From: Conus ventricosus
Taxonomy: Eukaryota > Mollusca > Gastropoda > Neogastropoda > Conidae
Length of the DNA: 64,000 nt
Assembly: GCA_018398815.1 (NCBI GenBank)
Contig: CM031595.1
Span: 141,318,614-141,382,613 of the forward strand
Direction: 5' to 3'
Shown here: positions 1 to 9,923 of the stretch, in pieces
Position numbering within the stretch: position 1 is the first letter of the stretch
How the letters are laid out: each line of letters starts with the position of its first letter
Program-made: the position numbers and the translations under genes
The notes under the pieces: generated by a model
The model's database searches: none
Told to the model about the DNA's origin: nothing
What the model saw: only the letters and a program-made list of their open reading frames with translations

Positions 1-465
1 TTTACAATGAAAATGACTCCAAACAAACTCACAGGGAAAGTTTCAGCTTTTGCACAACCTCTGATACAATTAAAAGTGCACAATAATCACATATCAAGTA
101 GTGAAATCAAGCCTGATTATAACCTGTTATATCGCACAGTTTAACTGTTAAGTACATTGGAAGTCCTATCACACAGAATATCAGGTACTAGTTGCGCCAG
201 TACCCAACCTGTACATAAGCGAACAAAGTCACATACACGCACAGTGTAACTGCCACAATTCCAGACAACCTGTCCAAGGAAATCTTAAGTCATCAGCACT
301 AGTAAAAATGGCAAGTCATGAAGTACTTTTTTAAACCTGTAACTTGAATTTATGAGAATGTAATAATAACCACTGCCCCTGATAAGGTTTTTCCTTCCTT
401 CTCTTTTCAATTCTATCAGCTGGTTTCCAGCTCAACTTTTCCCCTACTCATAGCCAACCACTTAC

Positions 466-639
466 TGGTTTTCATCATATGGAGTTCGACAAAGACAGTA
501 CAGCTCCTCAGAAGTGTTCTCCTGCTGTTTCCGACAGTCCTCGCAAATGTAGGAGTCAATGAAACGAGCCTGCTCCTCCGTGATGTGCACACATGTGCCA
601 TGAAACCAGTTGGAACACAGATCACAGCCTATGTAAAAC
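466..639 (-). CDS. BPTF: BPTF exon 22: second half of PHD finger 2 and start of PHD finger 3
   Basis: The acceptor GGTTTCAG joins as TK-FYIGCDLCSNWFHGTC, completing Cys4-His-Cys3 with YICEDC. With exon 21 the four cage positions (Tyr, Tyr, Tyr, Trp) are all kept, so methyl-lysine binding is expected. After RKQQENTSEE the exon begins another finger, LYCLCRTPYDENQ, cut by donor GTAAGTGG at 465. The next exon, off the window, should supply its FYIGCD half and then the bromodomain. Tandem C-terminal PHD fingers are known in insect NURF301, whereas the vertebrate protein has one here. Confidence 0.95.
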
Positions 640-892
640 CTGAAACCATACACAAGAATGATTGGAAACATTTTCCTGTATTGCACATACACCTTGGAAT
701 AATTCATAATCTGTCACCTGTCTCATTATCCTCCACTTGCCCCATCCTCCTCCAGCAGATCACACCCTGCACGATGTCTTTTTTTTTTCCCCCTCAGCAC
801 AATGTCACTGATCAGTACCTGTCATAAAACATGTCCTACTATCCAACGACTGTTTCCTTGTCATATACTTGTTATTATTTCATACAATCCTG
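640..892. other. Intron 21 remainder, gene-proximal side
   Basis: Intronic sequence between exon 22 and the DIRS insertion, with pyrimidine-rich stretches. I see no gene, repeat or regulatory motif in it. Confidence 0.6.
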
Positions 893-1066
893 TTTGGCGT
901 CATATACTGTACCATGTCAGACCAATAGCATTCAACGGCAGTTAGCCAGCTCTGTCAGGCCGAATTTTATCAGTGGCCAATGCAGTCATAAGCCAGTCAC
1001 GTGACGTCACCCCACTTCCGCCCCCGGAAGAAGCCGGTGTCAACTTCTTCTACCTCATTCACCTTC
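893..1066 (+). repeat. DIRS left inverted terminal repeat
   Basis: From about 917 this is the reverse complement of the right end: CATGTCAGACC, then the CAACGGCAGTT, CAGGCCGAATTTTATC and GAAGAAGCCGGTGTCAACTT blocks. It carries an overlapping E-box and CRE (TCACGTGACGTCAC, 996-1009) and two facing GGAAG-type sites. The outermost 24 bases differ from the right repeat, which the internal complementary region mirrors. Confidence 0.9.
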
Positions 1067-1130
1067 GCCTGCCGTCAAAGCAAGATAAGTCTTGTGCTCT
1101 GTCTCGCCTACACTTGCCTGGTCATTGTCT

Positions 1131-2130
1131 NNNNNNNNNNNNNNNNNNNNNNNNNNNNNNNNNNNNNNNNNNNNNNNNNNNNNNNNNNNNNNNNNNNNNN
1201 NNNNNNNNNNNNNNNNNNNNNNNNNNNNNNNNNNNNNNNNNNNNNNNNNNNNNNNNNNNNNNNNNNNNNNNNNNNNNNNNNNNNNNNNNNNNNNNNNNNN
1301 NNNNNNNNNNNNNNNNNNNNNNNNNNNNNNNNNNNNNNNNNNNNNNNNNNNNNNNNNNNNNNNNNNNNNNNNNNNNNNNNNNNNNNNNNNNNNNNNNNNN
1401 NNNNNNNNNNNNNNNNNNNNNNNNNNNNNNNNNNNNNNNNNNNNNNNNNNNNNNNNNNNNNNNNNNNNNNNNNNNNNNNNNNNNNNNNNNNNNNNNNNNN
1501 NNNNNNNNNNNNNNNNNNNNNNNNNNNNNNNNNNNNNNNNNNNNNNNNNNNNNNNNNNNNNNNNNNNNNNNNNNNNNNNNNNNNNNNNNNNNNNNNNNNN
1601 NNNNNNNNNNNNNNNNNNNNNNNNNNNNNNNNNNNNNNNNNNNNNNNNNNNNNNNNNNNNNNNNNNNNNNNNNNNNNNNNNNNNNNNNNNNNNNNNNNNN
1701 NNNNNNNNNNNNNNNNNNNNNNNNNNNNNNNNNNNNNNNNNNNNNNNNNNNNNNNNNNNNNNNNNNNNNNNNNNNNNNNNNNNNNNNNNNNNNNNNNNNN
1801 NNNNNNNNNNNNNNNNNNNNNNNNNNNNNNNNNNNNNNNNNNNNNNNNNNNNNNNNNNNNNNNNNNNNNNNNNNNNNNNNNNNNNNNNNNNNNNNNNNNN
1901 NNNNNNNNNNNNNNNNNNNNNNNNNNNNNNNNNNNNNNNNNNNNNNNNNNNNNNNNNNNNNNNNNNNNNNNNNNNNNNNNNNNNNNNNNNNNNNNNNNNN
2001 NNNNNNNNNNNNNNNNNNNNNNNNNNNNNNNNNNNNNNNNNNNNNNNNNNNNNNNNNNNNNNNNNNNNNNNNNNNNNNNNNNNNNNNNNNNNNNNNNNNN
2101 NNNNNNNNNNNNNNNNNNNNNNNNNNNNNN
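1131..2130. other. Assembly gap of exactly 1000 N
   Basis: The run of N is exactly 1000 long, so the true size is unknown. It lies inside the DIRS element. Any open frame crossing it is meaningless. Confidence 0.99.
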
Positions 2131-3000
2131 CCGGGTCCCCGGGGAACTTCTGCCGACACCAAGGGCCGCCACAGCCCGTTTTCCCACCCCGGGGACCGGT
2201 GGCTCTATGCCCCCGAGAGAGACCAGTGGCTAAACGCCAACACCCAGCACGACCAACTGTATGGTCGCATGTGGCACCCCGGGAACGCTTGCCTGGGGCG
2301 ACCTGGGGTCGACCTGGGTCCCCCTCCTCGGGCGCTGTCCGATCGGCGGGATGAGGTCCCGTCCGCCGATCATAGAGCCACCTGGGAGACACCGCAAGTA
2401 TCCTTGACGGTCCTCCTGACGAGGGGTGCTCCGAACCCTGCCAGGACCTTTACCTCCCTGAGGCGGACGATGAGGAGGACCTAGCCTCCACCTCATTGTA
2501 TGATGTCCGCACGGTGGAACGGTGGCGCCCAGACCTCGTTAGGAGAGAGGCCGCACCCGCCGACGAAGTCCTCTCCCTCTCCCTCTTCACCGGCCCCCCC
2601 CCGCCCAGCGGTCCAAACCAAGGATCGTCGCCCCCCAGTCACCACCTCACTCTGGGAAGGACCCGGGTTACTCGCGCCATGGGTGCGCAGGCCGTCCCCC
2701 CTCCAGGACAGGGATCCCTCTCAGCACCTAATGCAGCCCAAGTCGGTACCCTCCTCGGGGACCGCAAGAACCCCTCGGTCGCCTCCCTGTTCACCGACAA
2801 CCCGGTGACCAGGGAGATGGGCATTTCACAGTCAGACCGTCGGTTGATCCCACACCTGCCCCCCCCCCCACGTCGGGCACCATCTCCTTTAAGAATTTAA
2901 AGAATGGGACCGAACAGCCAGGAGGGGCATCCTCCACACCACGCGGGACATACCTACTTAGGTATGCTCCTACAGCAACTGGAGGCTCTATGGCCGGAGG
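2131..3000 (+). pseudogene. DIRS gag-like region, degraded
   Basis: GC-rich, proline/arginine-coding sequence between the gap and the reverse transcriptase. Three overlapping frames are open in parts but none is continuous, and I recognise no motif. Position implies the gag-like ORF of the element. Confidence 0.45.
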
Positions 3001-4330
3001 ACGACGGTGCCGCCCCTGGGCCTTCGGACCTGGACTCCGAGGCGTACCAAGAGAATGATTCTCGCTTGTTTAGCGACCCTTTTATGTGACACCTGGTCAA
3101 AAAGGATTTCGCAGCCTCTCCCGGCACGCCCACCGGTGGAGATGTATGGGCCTCAGCCCCTGGGTAGTGGCGGTGCTACGGGAGGGGTATCGTCTTCCTT
3201 GGATCCACGAGCGACCCCCCCTCATGCACTCTCCTCCTCCTTCGCCCAAGCCTCCCCCCGCTCAAGCAGAGGGCTCACTGGCACCCTTCCTCTTCACGAA
3301 GGTTGTCAAGGAGATGGCTTCCCTAGCCAGGCAGGAGGACATCCGCCTCCTAGTCTACTTGGACGACTGGCTCGTCTTGGCCTCCTCCCGGCCCAGTGCC
3401 AAGCCCACACCACCCGCCTCCTGAGTCTTTGCTCCACACTGGGGGTTTTTCACCAACCCCAAGAAGTGCGAACTCACTCCCAGCCAAGGTTCGCCTTCCT
3501 GGGAATGATTTCGATACTATCTCCATGATAGTCTCCCCGACCCCGGGGAGGTCCACACGCATACTGGACCTCATCTCCCACCTATCACAGGCACCCCACA
3601 CCTCGGCCAGAAACCTGTCCTCCCTCATAGGAATGATGGAGTCCCTGTCTCCCCTCATTCCCCTGGGCGAGTCCCCAAACGCCAACTTCAGAGGGAGTTC
3701 CGTCGACGTTGGTCGCAGACCTCCGACCGCTAGGGACCAGGTCATTCCCCTCGGACACTGGTTTATTTCGGCGATAGAGGAGTGGCTCAATCCGGGCACT
3801 CTCTCAACCGGGGTCCCCATCTCCCTCCCAACCCAACCACTGGAACTGTACACAGACGCCTCAAACCTGGGCTGGGGGGCCCACTTGGAGGACGGTCATA
3901 CCTCAGGGGAGTGGGACTCACAAACTGCCCGCCTCCACATCAACATCTTGGAGCTGGAAGCGGTCAGGCTAGCCTTCTCCACTTCCAACACAAGGTCGCA
4001 CACCGACATGTTCTCCTTCTCACGGACAACATGTTATGTCAACAAGGGGGGGGGGGGGGCACGCTCCATCAGCCTCTCCCTCAGAACAGAGGCCCTCCTT
4101 CGCTGGTGTCACGCGCGGGGATCACCCTCCGCGCGAGACACATAGCAGGAACCCGCAACATCCTGGCGGATTCCCTCAGCCGGTCGAAGTCTCTACTCCA
4201 CACAGAGTGGACCCTCAACAGACTAACCCTGTCTGTGGTGTGGGAACATTGGTTTGTGCCCATGATCGACCTGTTTGCCACCAGGTTCAACCACCCGCCT
4301 GCCCTGTACGTCTCCCCCGTTCCGGACCCT
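3000..4330 (+). pseudogene. DIRS reverse transcriptase and RNase H, frameshifted
   Basis: The frame from about 3086 carries FLFTKVVKEMASLARQED and the catalytic VYLDDWLVLASS (YxDD type, about 3350-3385). The upstream fingers/palm section with motif A and the usual LPFGL box is missing, so the domain is internally deleted. After a frame change come KCELTPSQ-like remnants near 3465, then the RNase H core ELYTDASNLGWGAHLEDG (about 3843-3896), NILELEAVRLAF and TDNMLCQQ. The latter is interrupted at a run of ten G (4046-4055). ITLRARHIAGTRNILADSLS and MIDLFATRFNHP follow in the next frame, a hallmark of DIRS-like RNase H tails. At least three frame changes are needed. Confidence 0.85.
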
Positions 4331-4679
4331 CAGGCGTATTGCAGTCGATGCGCTCTCCCTCCCCTGGACGGGCCTACTGGCGTACGCCTTTCCCCCCTTT
4401 CCTATCCTACACAAGGTCATCAGGAAAGCGAGGCTGGAGAAACCAGGCTGATCCTCATAACCCCGTGGTGGCTGACCCAGTCTTGGTTCCCAGACCTCAA
4501 GTCCCTCACTCACGTTCCACCTCTACGGCTCAGCCCTCGGTGGGACATGTTGAGACAACCCCTTCGGGTCTTCCTCACTCCAATCCCAAGAGGCTTCGCC
4601 TACACGCGTGGCTGCTATGCCAGCCCCAAATGCGAACATCTTCATCCACTCCCCACTCGGACAGGCCCCAGTCCGTCCC

Positions 4680-5680
4680 AGACACTCTAGCCGGGGCAGG
4701 GGCCTCTCAGGGATTGAGGGACTTAGCCTTGGCATCTCGCAGAGCCGGCACCGAGTCCCTCTACAATTACCGGTGGGAGAAATGGGTAGCCTGGTGCTTA
4801 GATAACTCGGTTCCCCAGGACTGCCCCCCCAACATCCAGATAGGCAATTTCCTCTCCCACCTATCTTCCTCACTTAAGCTGTCAGCTAGCTCCATTCAGG
4901 GGTACAGATCGGCTATCTGTACCACCATTCGCCAACTGGGCGACAATGACTTCCTGCTCAGAGAGGTCTCTAGAGGAGTTGCTCTACGGGAAGCCCAGTC
5001 CCTAGGCGCATCCCCCTTTGGGACCTTTTCATCGTCCTCGACGCCCTCAGAAAGCCCCCTTTTGAACCCATTACATCTATTCCCTTTGACCTTCTCTCTT
5101 TTAAGACCCACCTTTCTCCTCGCCCTGGCCTCGGCCAGAAGACGAAGTGAGATCCACGCCCTCAGCGGTGATCCCAGAGATATCGCCTTCCACAGGGACG
5201 GCTCTTTTTCCCTCAAGTTCCTTCCAGAGTTCTTAGCTAAAAATCAGGAACCGGGCACCCCCTCTCCCTCCCTCGTCATCCGCTCCCTGACGGATATCTT
5301 GGGAAAGGGAGAGAAATCTGGACACATTAACCATTGCCCTGCTAGGTGTCTCAGATACTACTGGGAGCGCACTCGCCCCAGGCGCACCTCCCAGAGGCGA
5401 CTCCTTATCTCACTCAACCCCAACAATACTAGAGACATCTCGGCGGGATCATCTCTAGATGCTCTCTAAGACGGTGAGATCTGCCTACGCTCAGGCGCAC
5501 AAGGATCTCCCCGCCAATCACCCAGGGCCCACGAGGTCAGAGCACTGGCCACTTCCACGGCGCTCCAGTACTCTGTCCCCGTGCGCCATCTCCTTGAGGC
5601 AGCCTAAAGGCGTTCGGAAAATCCCTTCATTAACTTCTACTTGGATATCCACATGACCAGAGCTGAAAGGTTCTAAAGGG
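4680..5680 (+). pseudogene. DIRS tyrosine recombinase, degraded C terminus
   Basis: The SAM-like N-terminal domain is visible as AGTESLYNYRWEKWVAWCLD and LSASSIQGYRSAI (about 4740-4925). The catalytic domain starts LLALASARRRSEIHALS (about 5112-5166), where the Arg of RRSEIH is the first catalytic residue. It continues FLAKNQEPGTPSPSLVI. After the first frame ends (about 5468) another carries HEVRALATS (about 5532-5558), the HxxR box, then a stop codon and FINFYLD, the region of the nucleophilic Tyr. The gene is therefore broken by a frame change and a nonsense codon. Confidence 0.85.
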
Positions 5681-5768
5681 ATCTCCTTTGTGGCGGCCAA
5701 TGCAGCCATAACGGCCAACCCCGAGAACCACTAGGCGCTCGCCCTCCTCCGATTCCTTTAAATTCTGC

Positions 5769-5861
5769 TATGGTCTGACATGGTACAGTATATGACGCCA
5801 AAATGGGGAGTTTGTGTTATACTCCCTGTTTGGCTAATATACTTACCATGTCAGACTCTAA
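5769..5861 (+). repeat. DIRS internal complementary region (circular-junction template)
   Basis: The left half, ATGGTCTGACATGGTACAGT and on to GACGCC (about 5770-5800), is the reverse complement of the first 30-odd bases of the left repeat. The right half, starting ATGGGGAGTTTGTG (about 5803-5857), is the reverse complement of the last 55 bases of the right repeat. The two halves meet at AAA. This is the arrangement that lets DIRS elements close a circular cDNA. Confidence 0.88.
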
Positions 5862-5925
5862 TGCCCTCCCTACCTTCCCCTCTAGCGCAAAGGTTTTTCG
5901 GGTTACCTTGCGCACAGGCCTCGCT

Positions 5926-6116
5926 GAATGAGGTAGAAGAAGTTGACACCGGCTTCTTCCGGAGGGGGAAGTGGGTGATGTCACGTGACTGTCTTATGAC
6001 TGCACTGGCCACGGATAAAATTCGGCCTGACAGAGCTGGCAACTGCCGTTGAATGCTATGGTCTGACATGGTAAGTATATTAGCCAAACAGGGAGTATAA
6101 CACAAACTCCCCATTT
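5926..6116 (-). repeat. DIRS right inverted terminal repeat
   Basis: Reverse complement of the left repeat over about 150 bases, extended outward by a roughly 50-base piece (AGTATATTAGCCAAACAGGG and following) that is complementary to 5803-5857. A related end occurs at 19192. Confidence 0.9.
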
Positions 6117-6753
6117 ATGCTACATACATCCAACTGATCAACATAATTCCATCATCCAACACGCATTCCTCATCAAATGTTTTATTACCCTTAATTAATT
6201 AACGTCATTTTACTATATAATCCCCAAACTCCCCCTTTCCTCAAAGAAAAAGCTTAAGATCTTGTCAGCCAATACACATTCTGGTATTCTGTGCATATGC
6301 CATCACCTCCAAACAATATCTGTTTTACTGGTAGAGATACTTTTCTCAGAGGCCCTCCCTTCCCCTTCTTCACCACCACTCTATGATGGCCTATGGGATA
6401 ATGCACAGGACTAGTAAAAAAAAGAAATTCCTAATTCATGCTTCCAATCTTGCATGAGATCTTTTTTTTCCTCCCCTCTCTAACAGACGTTGAATGCTAA
6501 CCTTCTGGATGCAACAATAAACTATGTACAGTGTATACCTGATGTATCAAGAACTCCTGCAGCAACAAGGTAGTGGTGCCTGGCAAAATCCTCTACAAAA
6601 ATCAAATCTATCAGGTAAACAAAGACTATAATCTACAGAAAGGTTGTACTGTACCATGACAACGCACTATTCCAGACAAAACCAGTATAAATTTCACACA
6701 CAGATATCTGTCATGACAAAGACTATGCAATTGCAGTGAAAAGATTCCACAGA

Positions 6754-6801
<48 letters not shown>

Positions 6802-6911
6802 CGCCATTGATGTGGCTCAAAGACATGAACTTCCAGTCAACAACAGTCAACAGCACAGCTGACTTGACAGATGTAACACACACTCTAAAGGTAAAATTCG
6901 ACGGCACTGAC
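6117..6911. other. Intron 21 remainder, exon 21 side, with AC microsatellite
   Basis: Unremarkable intron sequence. A perfect AC repeat lies at about 6757-6794, grading into ACGCACAC. No gene is visible. Confidence 0.6.
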
Positions 6912-7047
6912 TTGGTTTGGTCGTAAGGGGTGCGGCAGATACAGTAGAGTTTCTCAGCCCGCCCTTTGCCAGCTGACCCAACAGTGATAAGCCTCTGTTT
7001 GCTGCTATTGACTGCTGCACCTTGACTGCCCGCTGAAACAGACGGAT
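6912..7047 (-). CDS. BPTF: BPTF exon 21: first half of PHD finger 2
   Basis: The acceptor TCTTACAG gives DPSVSAGSQGAAVNSSKQRL, then GKGRAEKLYCICRTPYDQTK, with donor GTCAGTG (6911) leaving two bases. The YCIC pair and the PYD turn open a finger almost identical to the H3K4me3 reader of vertebrate BPTF (LYCICKTPYDESK). Both Tyr residues expected in the aromatic cage from this half are present. Confidence 0.95.
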
Positions 7048-7785
7048 CTGTAAGACACCTTGTATTCCACTCTTTCATAAACACATTTAACAATTACGAA
7101 TGTCAATATCAAGGTCATATTTCCAAATTTGTTGCACCTCTACTTTTTACAACATGTAAAAAAAGACCATGTTCAGAAGTTTTAGCAAGTCTTTTACTTG
7201 AAAAGGGAAGAAAACTTTTAGGCAGGGAAGAAAAAGGAAGCAAAACAGGATGGACAGAGGAAGAACTGAGATGGGGTAGGGGGTGGATGGGTTCGGGGTA
7301 GGACAAAATAATGACAAGGGACTGATGAAATGACAGAATTCCACAATTCTACATAATGTTAGACATGTTACCAGTAGAAGTTCTTGTAAGAGACAAGACG
7401 CAACACTTACAGTGGGTCAAAAGTTAATAAGATCATGAAACTGAATGAAGGGCAAATGAAGTAAGGTAACGAATGTGTCCATTCTGTGTGTGTCGAATGT
7501 GTGTAAGTGCATGCAAGTATGTGCTTGTCATGTGCATATGCAACAAACATGCATTGTGTGTGTGTGTTGTGTGTTGTGTGTGTGTGTGTGTGTGTGTGTG
7601 CGCGTGCGTGCGCAAGTCTGTCCAAGTGAGAATGAGACGGAGAGATACATGAGGCCGAGAGTGCAAGCAATAAAAAGAAAGTGTGAGAAAGCTGGCCACT
7701 AGAGGCAAAGAATATGAAGGGATCAGAGATAAAAGCTGGAATAAGACTAGTCCTTTTAGGACATCTACATACGAGAATGCCATAC
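7048..7785. repeat. Intron 20 with GT/AC-rich microsatellite
   Basis: The GT-rich tract at 7555-7612 includes a pure (GT) stretch and GTGCGTGC variants. Open frames over it encode only His/Thr or Cys/Val repeats and are not genes. Nothing else is supported in this intron. Confidence 0.7.
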
Positions 7786-7999
7786 CTTTGCGCTTTTTGG
7801 CAGTGGAAGGTTTGGAGCGTCCACTGTCAATGCCAGGAATATAGCTAGTGATCTTGGGTGGTTCTCCATCCCTCTTCTTCACCAGCATGGTCGGGGTGGG
7901 ACCCGCAGGAGTTTGGGCCATCACCGGAGACCCTGTAGGGGACACACCTGCCTTCATCCCTGCCTTCTTCTGACGCTTCATGGTGTCTGAAATTTCCAT
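7786..7999 (-). CDS. BPTF: BPTF exon 20: linker upstream of PHD finger 2
   Basis: The acceptor TTTTCAG is followed by MEISDTMKRQKKAGMKAGVS, then PAGPTPTMLVKKRDGEPPKI and SGRSKPSTAKKRK at donor GTATGG (7785). It is 214 bases, phase 0 to phase 1. The Lys/Arg clusters may act as nuclear localisation signals. The vertebrate counterpart is the SSSKSKKKKM stretch just before the H3K4me3-reading finger. Confidence 0.9.
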
Positions 8000-8523
8000 C
8001 TGAAAAGAAGGCAAACAGTAAGATAATTTCCAGAAAGTTCGAACCCAAGGTGCACAAAAACTTCATTATTGATCTTGGATCCTGACATGTTTATAATCTT
8101 AAAGTGAAAGTAGATCTCCAATTCAACTCCCCCATAAACAAGAGATGAGCAGACTAACCATCTAAAACTGGAAATGGTTTTCCAGTACAACCATCCTCAA
8201 ACCAGAAAACAAATCTAATAGAAATGCTTCTTCCAACACCATCATCTCCTAACAAGAAAAAAACAATGTCAAAAGAACGAACAGCTTTCCTTGCTCTGCA
8301 ATCATACTGAAAAAGCTAGAATCAATGTTACTCATGGGAATGATTTCCAAATACCACCATTTGTTAACATATGGGAACAAGTCAACTGACGACTGGTTTC
8401 TTTTTTTTTTAACTTCTAAAACTACCATTTCTATACAAGAAAAAAACATGCCTAAAGCTATGAAAGGTTAACCTACAGCAGACAGACATGAAAACATCAG
8501 GTGCTGACAGATAATCAACTCAC

Positions 8524-8750
8524 AAATATTTCCTGTTGCAGACTTTTCTCCATTGCCGATCGTTTTTTTCAAGATGTCTTTTTTCAGAGCTTCTTTGTGC
8601 TTGAACAATGCCCGCTGCTGGGTTACACTGTTGAGCCGTTTCTGTCTTTCTTCGGCAGACTCTTGTTTTTTCTGACGTTTTTGTTCTTGCTTTTCTTCTC
8701 GCTCAATTTTGTCCAGCATACCTTTGATCACCATGCCACAAACTGCTGAC
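8524..8750 (-). CDS. BPTF: BPTF exon 19: basic helix before the C-terminal PHD region, one extra A
   Basis: After acceptor TTGCAG the exon reads SAVCGMVIKGMLDKIEREEK, QEQKRQKKQESAEERQKRLN and TQQRALFKHKEALKKDILKK, matching YILDKIDKEEKQAAKKRKRE and LFKHKEQLRAEILKK. At the seven-A run (T7 on the plus strand, 8563-8569) one base must be dropped. The result is RSAMEKSLQQEIF, which fits the vertebrate RALLDKDLQIEV, and the exon then ends in phase 0 at donor GTGAGT, joining exon 20 correctly. Without the correction the joint is out of frame. Confidence 0.92.
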
Positions 8751-9153
8751 CTGCAATACAAACACACAACTTCATTGATAAGATTTTTACTGTACCTTTT
8801 AGAAAAAAAAAGTAAAACCTACAGGGTATTTCATTCCATCACAGCAGCTGTGTCTGCATTCATATAGAGAAATGGGTTGATTGGTAATCCCTGTTGAGGC
8901 TGTACGCTACTCTATCCTACTTTTAAACAGAAATATCTTCAATCCTGTTTTTGCATGCAAGGGTGGATCAGAGGGATGGTTACAGGTGTTCTGGACATCA
9001 GTCCTCCCCTTTCCCCACACTTGCCCAACTCCTACCATCATCTTTCAAAAACATCAAATACAGAACAACTGTTACTGTTTATATACACAACTTAATACTG
9101 CATTGTTCAAGACTCATTTCATAAAGAGACAGCCTAATTGTGGAGACACTGAC

Positions 9154-9427
9154 CTCATCTGTTCCTCCTTCTGTTGCTGGGTCAGAGGTTTCTTGTGTCG
9201 ACTGCCTTCACCTGCACTGCTGACAGGAGATACGTTGGCCTTAAGAACGCTTGGCAACAATGATTTGCTGACTACGCTCTGAGGCACTTCTACAACTTGC
9301 TGTTGCTGCTGCTGTTGTTGTTGTTGTTGTTGTTGTTGCTGCTGTTGTTGTTGAATCTGTCGCTGCATGGCCAGCAGTTTGGCTTGGATCTCTGGGGCCT
9401 GATTCTGCATCAGTGCTTGCCGCACCA
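9154..9427 (-). CDS. BPTF: BPTF exon 18: poly-Gln tract and start of the basic helix
   Basis: The acceptor GTTGCAG gives VVRQALMQNQAPEIQAKLLA and MQRQI, followed by about 19 consecutive Gln (mixed CAA/CAG codons, 9299-9352). Next come VVEVPQSVVSKSLLPSVLKA and SRHKKPLTQQQKEEQMR at donor GTCAGTG (9153), phase 2. LTQQQKEEQMR corresponds to the MTPAEREENQRM segment in vertebrate BPTF. The tract is a likely length polymorphism. Confidence 0.93.
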
Positions 9428-9923
9428 CTGCAACACAGGTAAAAATCACCAAAGAATCAGTCAAGCATCACTATCATTGCATTTTCCTCACAAATGTCTT
9501 CACATTATTCTCACACAAACACATCCTCATCATTATCTCCATCACAGATCACACCCGCTTACCCAAAATTTGTCTATGGTGTACTTTCTCACATAAAACG
9601 GGTGCATTTTGGAAAAATAAACCAGGTGATTTCATTTTTGTTTTGAAACAGTTTCAGTAAATACTCTAATCTAATACTTTATCAGTTTAGTCACATTTGG
9701 CAATGTTATGTTTACTTCTCATACCATTGTCAAGCGATGTCCAATACAGTGTCCAAAACCAAACTTTGCTGGAATTTTTGCTTTGCATATTTTCCATTTG
9801 ACAGGTGTTTTGTATTCAGTGTAAAATGGCATACAAAATACGCCAAAAGGGAATGGATAGGCAGGTCTGACAGATCCTAAAAACTGCAGTTTCTTTTCTT
9901 CATTATGATAATTTTCAGCCTAA
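9428..9923. other. Intron 17, exon 18 side
   Basis: About 500 bases of AT-rich intron between exon 18 and a SINE. Nothing recognisable. Confidence 0.55.

Larger units (their letters stand above)
893..6116 (+). mobile_element. DIRS-type tyrosine-recombinase retroelement, near full length, antisense to BPTF in intron 21
   Basis: The element starts TTTGGCGTCATATACTG and ends AAACTCCCCATTT, with TTT at both ends and no longer target duplication, as expected for recombinase-mediated integration. It has inverted terminal repeats (893-1066 and 5926-6116), an internal complementary region (5769-5861), and the coding order reverse transcriptase, RNase H, tyrosine recombinase. Frames are broken repeatedly and a 1000-base gap removes part of the leader and gag-like region, so it is probably inactive. 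GC content is far above that of the host introns. Confidence 0.9.

Noticed and set aside
973..2484. Long open frames on both strands spanning 1001-2484
   Set aside because: They exist only because the 1000-base run of N contains no stop codons; the real sequence on either side does not support them.
7475..7702. Cys/Val-rich and His/Thr-rich open frames (also at 25336-25694, 53243-53704, 58130-58519, 63762-63951)
   Set aside because: Products of GT/AC microsatellites, with no homology or gene structure.
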